A stretch of 10,097 bases of DNA. Source: Acidobacteriaceae bacterium. GTDB taxonomy: Bacteria; Acidobacteriota; Terriglobia; Terriglobales; Acidobacteriaceae. The translations under genes were made by a program, and so were the position numbers. Positions 6,231-10,097 of this stretch are shown piece by piece. The DNA lies in NCBI GenBank assembly GCA_030039895.1, contig JASHUR010000043.1:1-10097 (forward strand), read 5' to 3'. The notes under the pieces were generated by a model, which was not told where the DNA came from, did not search any database, and was given only the letters and a program-made list of their open reading frames with translations. The stretch's first letter is position 1, and every line of letters begins with the position of its first letter.

Positions 6231-7232
6231 TCAGCCAAGGCTGCTTTCTGCAAAGGGAAGAATACACGCTCCAAGCAATCCTGCGTCGGGGCCGAGCTCA
6301 GCGGGCAGCACATGGGTGGTGCCGCCCGGATTGCGGGTGGCCAGCGGACTGCCGGGAGCTGTGAACCGGTAAACGTAGCTGCGTTGGTAGAGTTCCTTGA
6401 AGATAGTGTCCTTCATCAGATGCCAGGCCTGAGCAAGACCTCCGCCAACCACATAGAGCGGGAGGTTCAGCGTATTGACCAGCGCGGCCAGGCTAATGCC
6501 GAGCGCACGCCCTGCATCCACAAAGATCTGCTTCGCGTCCATGTTTCCCTGATCGGCGGCGTCGGCCAGAGAGTGTGCCGTCCACGTACTGCCTGCGAGC
6601 GCGGGTGCGGTTCCGGTGGCTATGCGATGATTCGCTGCACGCACCACAGCAGTTGCCGACGCGTACATCTCAAGGCAGCCATAGCTGCCGCATGGACAGG
6701 GTATCCCGTCAGGATAGATGGTTGCGTGTCCGGCTTCACCGGCCATACCTGCCGCTCCATCCCACACCTTTCCGTTGAGGATGATGCCGTTACCCACCCC
6801 AGTACCAAGGGTGAGCATGCAAAGCGAGTCAAGATGCATGGAGCGCCCGCTGCCGAGGATCGCTTCGGCGAGAGCGGCGACATTGGCATCGCTCTCCAGG
6901 ACTACGGACCGGTTCAGGCGCGATTCAATGGCGGCGCGCAAGTCAAAACCGTCCCATCCGGTCAGGTTCGGCGGATTGTGCAGGACTCCTGCGGGCAGCT
7001 CAAGCGGGCCGGGGGTTCCTACGCCAACCCCGGTGAGTTCGTGCGCGGCGGAATAGCGCGACTCCAGGGTTCGTATAGCGGTACACATGTCGTCAACGAC
7101 GGCTTCGCGGCCGGCAGCAAGGCGCGTAGGAAGCAGGATGGTCTCCAGAAGACCGTCATCGTGCGTAAAAGCTGCGATGCGAAGGTTGGTGCCGCCGAGG
7201 TCAACTCCAATGGAATACTTCTTGATTTTCAT
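6231..7232 (-). CDS. glcK: ROK-family glucokinase
   Basis: A cytoplasmic 333-residue kinase that phosphorylates glucose (or a close hexose) with ATP to the 6-phosphate. Motifs: ATP-binding DLGGTN 11-16, GVGTPGPL 70-77, the catalytic Asp115 in SDANVAALAE 114-123, GTGVGNG 143-149, sugar- and zinc-binding GEAGH 165-169, and the ROK zinc signature CPCGSYGCLE 179-188 (C179, C181, C186, with H169), then VVGGGLA 261-267. Length is normal for single-domain ROK kinases; there is no N-terminal helix-turn-helix, so it is an enzyme and not a ROK repressor. ATG 7232 has GGGA seven bases upstream. The sugar porter starts 53 bases downstream on the same strand, so the pair probably forms an operon for non-PTS sugar uptake and activation. 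Exact sugar specificity (glucose, fructose, mannose, N-acetyl sugars) cannot be fixed by eye. Confidence 0.93.
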   Translation of the reverse strand: MKIKKYSIGVDLGGTNLRIAAFTHDDGLLETILLPTRLAAGREAVVDDMCTAIRTLESRYSAAHELTGVGVGTPGPLELPAGVLHNPPNLTGWDGFDLRAAIESRLNRSVVLESDANVAALAEAILGSGRSMHLDSLCMLTLGTGVGNGIILNGKVWDGAAGMAGEAGHATIYPDGIPCPCGSYGCLEMYASATAVVRAANHRIATGTAPALAGSTWTAHSLADAADQGNMDAKQIFVDAGRALGISLAALVNTLNLPLYVVGGGLAQAWHLMKDTIFKELYQRSYVYRFTAPGSPLATRNPGGTTHVLPAELGPDAGLLGACILPFAESSLG

Positions 7233-7248
7233 GTCTTTGTCCCGTACG

Positions 7249-7278
7249 ACTATACAAGATTGAACTGCGCGATGGGAA
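7249..7278 (-). promoter_or_regulatory. Candidate promoter of the glcK-sugar porter pair
   Basis: On the minus strand, TTCCCA (7278-7273, four of six), an 18-base spacer and TATAGT (7254-7249, five of six, preceded by TG). It lies in the gap after the MBL gene and would give a leader of only about 10 bases before ATG 7232. Pattern match only. Confidence 0.4.
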
Positions 7279-7321
7279 CGATATCACAGCACCCCGGAAA
7301 GTCGATTGCTCTTTGCACTCA

Positions 7322-8206
7322 TCAAGGTAGAGTTCTGGTTTCGCCTTCGCGAAGAGGATCGATAGCGGAACGGATTCCAGCAGTCTCAGCTGCCTGAAGC
7401 AGACGCGGCAAAGGCTCTTCCATAGGTTCTTCTGAGAGCGAAAAGGTTCCATAGTGCATAGGAATAAGGCGCTGCGCGTTGAGGTCAAGGAAGGCGCGCA
7501 CCGCATCTTCAGGACTCATGTGTACGCGCAGGAAGCCTTCTGGTTTATAGGCGCCGATGGGAACCAGTGCAATCTTGGGCGCCAGGCGGTCTCGTATCTC
7601 AGCAAAGCCCGGGAAGTACCCGGTATCTCCGACGTGGTAGACAGAATACGGGCCGTAGCGCAGGACGTACCCGCCGTAGCCACGATGTGTGTCGTTGAAG
7701 ACGCGAGCGCCCCAGTGCTGTGCAGGCGTTGCAGTGACTTCAACCCTGTCGATTTGGGTGGACTGCCACCATGCGAGAGAGCGGACCTCGGAGAAGCCGA
7801 GCCTGCTGACGATATCTTCGACATTCGGCGGAACGATGACGAGGGGCGGCGCGGCTTTGAGCCTCAGGTTGTGGCGCAGAATCCTTCGCAGCGACGGCAG
7901 GTTAAGGTGGTCCATGTGCGCGTGAGTGAGCAGCACAGCGTGGATGGGCGGGAGATGGCGTACGCGCACGCCCGGGCGGCGGAAGCGGTGAATAAGAACC
8001 AGCCAGTATGCGAAGTTGGGGTCAATCAGGATATTGCGCCCGCCGAGTTGCAAAAGAAATGAGGCGTGGCCGATGAAGGTGATTCCAAGCTGGTCTTGAG
8101 TGGCAATGACAGGCCGGAGTTGCGGTCCGACCGCTGGACGAAACGCTGACTTGGCAACGAGCTTGAGGGCGTAGCTAATGCGGGGCCGGGAACGTTTGCG
8201 AGGCAA
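7322..8206 (-). CDS. MBL-fold metal-dependent hydrolase (NAPE-PLD/RomA/UlaG-like)
   Basis: A cytoplasmic metallo-beta-lactamase-fold hydrolase of 294 residues. It carries IGHASFLLQ 45-53, LIDPNF 60-65, the metal motif THAHMDHL 94-101 (H95, H97, D99, H100), PAQHWG 161-166 with metal His164, VGDTGY 192-197 with bridging Asp194, PIGAYKP 216-222, and the last metal His251 in PMHYGTF 249-255. The GHAS, PIGAY and PMHYGTF elements fit the NAPE-PLD-like group, which includes phosphodiesterase-type and lactonase-type members, so the substrate is not known. The first residues are basic. TTG 8206 is preferred because GGAG lies six bases before it; TTG 8221, five codons longer, has no such site. It follows the CDGSH gene by 77 bases and precedes glcK by 89. 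It is not a beta-lactamase in the resistance sense. Confidence 0.9.
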   Translation of the reverse strand: MPRKRSRPRISYALKLVAKSAFRPAVGPQLRPVIATQDQLGITFIGHASFLLQLGGRNILIDPNFAYWLVLIHRFRRPGVRVRHLPPIHAVLLTHAHMDHLNLPSLRRILRHNLRLKAAPPLVIVPPNVEDIVSRLGFSEVRSLAWWQSTQIDRVEVTATPAQHWGARVFNDTHRGYGGYVLRYGPYSVYHVGDTGYFPGFAEIRDRLAPKIALVPIGAYKPEGFLRVHMSPEDAVRAFLDLNAQRLIPMHYGTFSLSEEPMEEPLPRLLQAAETAGIRSAIDPLREGETRTLP

Positions 8207-8212
8207 TGCAGT

Positions 8213-8216
8213 CTCC
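8213..8216 (-). promoter_or_regulatory. Ribosome binding site that decides the MBL hydrolase start
   Basis: Reads GGAG on the minus strand, six bases before TTG 8206-8204. The upstream TTG at 8221 overlaps no purine-rich site, so the shorter product is favoured. Confidence 0.55.
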
Positions 8217-8283
8217 GACAATATGGATGCCGGAGACTGCGGGAAGGTTCATTGATATAGGGTTTAAGCGGTGTTGGCCGCTT

Positions 8284-8505
8284 TTACTGTGCAGTAGGGG
8301 CCGTTTCCGTCGCCTGGAAACCAATTTTGTTGTGGGTGCCGTCACAGAAAGGCTTGTTCGCAGACGCTCCACAGCGGCACAGCGAGATAGCTGGCTTGCC
8401 CGTAAGGTCCCATTCGCCTCCATTGGCATCGAGCAGCTTTACGGGGCCCTCTACACGATACGGACCGTTGGGACGCACAGTGATTTTCACTTCATTTTCA
8501 GACAC
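8284..8505 (-). CDS. CDGSH iron-sulfur domain mini-protein (mitoNEET-type)
   Basis: A 73-residue soluble protein made of one CDGSH domain, which binds a redox-active, labile [2Fe-2S] cluster through three Cys and one His. The pattern C-x-C-x2-A-x3-P-x-C-D-G-T-H is complete: C43, C45, C54 and H58. The loop residue that is often Ser or Thr is Ala here. There is no membrane anchor or signal peptide. The first part (ITVRPNGPYRVEGPVKLLD) is the usual beta lead-in of bacterial members. The start is GTG 8505, backed by a strong AAGGAG six bases upstream. It sits between the amino acid permease (60 bases upstream) and the MBL hydrolase (77 bases downstream) on the same strand. The physiological role of bacterial single-CDGSH proteins is poorly known; electron transfer or cluster transfer is inferred from the family. 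Confidence 0.93.
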   Translation of the reverse strand: MSENEVKITVRPNGPYRVEGPVKLLDANGGEWDLTGKPAISLCRCGASANKPFCDGTHNKIGFQATETAPTAQ

Positions 8506-8565
8506 GAATTGCTCCTTCGAAGAATATGAATGGTAGCCGTTGCAGTCGAGTTTATCAGTCGAAGC

Positions 8566-9963
8566 CTAAGGCTGGTCGAGTGTGACAGATGGATGCGGGC
8601 GCGCGCGGAAGAGAAGATACAGCGGAACACCGGCGAGGATGGCGATGGTTCCGATGACGGAGTTCTTCAGATTCTCGATGTAGGAGTAGTAGAGCAGCAC
8701 CGCGGCTGCGGCCACAAACAGGATGGGGACGACGGGATATCCCCAGACTCGGTAGGTCTTCGAGGAAGTCTCTTTGCGGCGATAGTAGAAGATGGTGGTG
8801 GACGTGATCATGTAGAAGAGCCACTCGGAGAAGATGGCCAACTCGAAGAGTTGCTGGAAGCGGCCCACGGCGAGCAGAAGTCCGGTGGTAAGCAGGGCCT
8901 GCACAACCAGCGAAGTCGAAGGGCTTTGAAAGCGCGAATGAATATCGCCCATGCGGCGGAAGAACAGTCCATCGCGGGCGGCGGCAAAGGGAACACGCGC
9001 GCCGGACATGACGGTTCCATTGAGTGTGACAAAGATGCTGAGGGCCATGACGCCGGAAACCAGCGCGGCGCCCCAGGGGCCGGTGACTGCTCCAAGCGCC
9101 GCGACCGCTGGCCGGGGTGATGCGGCGATCTGCGCCGCAGGCAGAATGTACTGAATTGCGGCGTTGGTCGCCATGTACAGAACACCGACAATTCCGAGTC
9201 CTGCGATGAGAGCGATGGGCAAATTGCGCTGTGGGTCGCGTACTTCGCCGGAGACCATGGTGAGGTCGTTCCAGCCGTCGTAGGCCCATAGGGCGGCGAT
9301 CAACGCAATCATAAATCCGCTGAAGCCGCCATGCGCATGGGTATAGATGGTGCGAAAGTTGCTCCAGTGTCCCGCAGCGGCAAAGCAAAAGCCCGCGATG
9401 ACAAGAATGAGGATGGCCTTTAGCCAAGTAAAGACAAGCTGAAAGTCGCCAGCCTTTTTGATGCCGAGATAGTTCAACCCTGTGATAAGCCAAGTGACAG
9501 CAATGGCAAAAAGCTGTCCCCAGGCGACTGTAAAGGGCACATGGAACGCGGGACGGTTGAGCCATGACAGTGAGTGAAAGATGGCGAGCGTGCGGGCCAG
9601 CCCCATAGTGACGCTGGCAATGGAAGCAGGCTTGGCCACAGCGAACCACGTCCACATATAGAGAAACGCGGTGAGGTCGCCGTAGGCTCCGCGCAGGTAG
9701 ACATACTCGCCGCCGGTATACGGCATAATCGCGCTAAGCTCGGCGTAGGTCATTGCGCCAAACAGCGAGAGCAGGCCGCCAGTGATCCAGGCGAGGTAAA
9801 CAAGGCCGGATGAGCCCGTGGCCCGCATCATTTCATACGGAACAAGAAAGATGCCGCTGCCGATCAGGGTTCCGACAACGATGGCCGTGGCATGGGAAGC
9901 GCCGAGCACACGAGGCAGCTCGAAGGCGGTCGTTCGAGACGGCGTTTGGGCGGCGCTGCTCAA
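8566..9963 (-). CDS. APC-superfamily amino acid permease (LAT/SteT-like)
   Basis: An inner-membrane transporter of 465 residues with about 12 hydrophobic segments. The unwound helix-1 substrate motif GTLIGSGIF is at 31-39 and PYTGGEYVYLR at 81-91 follows helix 2. Helix 6 and its exit read WAYDGWND (226-233) then GEVRDPQRNLP (239-249), the strongest L-amino-acid-transporter (LAT) signature. ARVPFAAARDGL (322-333) and the cytoplasmic-side RRK plus YRVWGYPVVP (404-413) are also typical. Members exchange or take up neutral or hydroxy amino acids; the substrate here is not fixed. Start is TTG 9963, because a TAG lies 12 codons upstream in frame with no other start between, and GGAG lies 10 bases before the TTG. 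The C-terminal tail is short and soluble. The CDGSH gene begins 60 bases downstream, so co-transcription is possible. Confidence 0.92.
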   Translation of the reverse strand: MSSAAQTPSRTTAFELPRVLGASHATAIVVGTLIGSGIFLVPYEMMRATGSSGLVYLAWITGGLLSLFGAMTYAELSAIMPYTGGEYVYLRGAYGDLTAFLYMWTWFAVAKPASIASVTMGLARTLAIFHSLSWLNRPAFHVPFTVAWGQLFAIAVTWLITGLNYLGIKKAGDFQLVFTWLKAILILVIAGFCFAAAGHWSNFRTIYTHAHGGFSGFMIALIAALWAYDGWNDLTMVSGEVRDPQRNLPIALIAGLGIVGVLYMATNAAIQYILPAAQIAASPRPAVAALGAVTGPWGAALVSGVMALSIFVTLNGTVMSGARVPFAAARDGLFFRRMGDIHSRFQSPSTSLVVQALLTTGLLLAVGRFQQLFELAIFSEWLFYMITSTTIFYYRRKETSSKTYRVWGYPVVPILFVAAAAVLLYYSYIENLKNSVIGTIAILAGVPLYLLFRARPHPSVTLDQP

Positions 9964-10097
9964 TGCGGATCGGCTCCGGGAGAGTGTGTGGTCTTTCTAG
10001 CCTATCCCATGATCCGGCCGCGAAAGGGAAGTTCTGGTAGCAAAGTGACAGCCCGGGCCTCAGCGGTAAAACTTTAAGTCGTTCCAGTCGGAGGCGT

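Noticed and set aside
6207..7397. 396-codon open frame on the plus strand
   Set aside because: It is wholly antisense to glcK and its flanks, shows no recognisable domain, and glcK has a full set of ROK motifs. Long antisense frames are common at this GC content.
8563..8573. Short palindrome AGCCTAAGGCT over the permease stop codon
   Set aside because: The one-base centre cannot form a hairpin and the length is within chance.
8555..9655. 366-codon open frame on the minus strand overlapping the permease
   Set aside because: Out-of-frame shadow of the APC permease; rich in His, Arg and Cys with no membrane pattern.
10060..10097. Last codons of a further minus-strand gene (short frame ending TGA at 10060)
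   Set aside because: Only about a dozen codons are visible, so coding cannot be shown from this window.

Overview
The window is an ordinary stretch of chromosome from a free-living, moderately GC-rich bacterium. The gene content is a housekeeping lysA, a RibB-RibA two-domain riboflavin protein, a secreted six-bladed BNR propeller, a small c-type cytochrome, a ROK sugar kinase paired with a sugar porter, a CDGSH protein and a LAT-type amino acid permease. This mix, and the frequent TTG starts, fit an Acidobacteriota (Terriglobia-like) genome. That placement is inference from gene style and is not proven by the sequence. No insertion sequence, phage gene, CRISPR array or toxin module is visible.

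Layout. Nearly everything reads on the minus strand. From the left edge: the N-terminal two thirds of lysA (1-912, running off the window), a secreted BNR/Asp-box propeller (1023-2372), and a RibB-RibA riboflavin protein (2513-3673). A 290-base divergent intergenic region then leads to the only plus-strand genes: a small secreted c-type cytochrome (3964-4413) and a tRNA-Gln(CUG) gene (4544-4617). The tRNA has a strong sigma70-type promoter and a terminator-like hairpin directly upstream. After about 230 bases without a gene, the minus strand resumes with a sugar porter (4849-6177), a ROK glucokinase (6231-7232), an MBL-fold hydrolase of the NAPE-PLD/UlaG-like group (7322-8206), a CDGSH iron-sulfur mini-protein (8284-8505) and a LAT-type amino acid permease (8566-9963). 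The last 134 bases hold no gene I can support.

How the genes work together. The clearest functional unit is glucokinase followed 53 bases later by the sugar porter: uptake of a free hexose by a non-PTS permease and its phosphorylation in the cytoplasm. The APC permease, CDGSH protein and MBL hydrolase lie in line with short gaps and may be co-transcribed, but nothing ties their functions together. lysA and the riboflavin gene are stand-alone biosynthetic genes here.

Most worth a second look: (1) the GTP cyclohydrolase II half of the riboflavin protein keeps its zinc cysteines but has lost the catalytic signature, and the RibB half has Gln where characterised synthases have a metal-binding His; (2) a hairpin with a T-rich tail sits between the tRNA-Gln promoter and the tRNA. 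I found no convincing undescribed system in this window.
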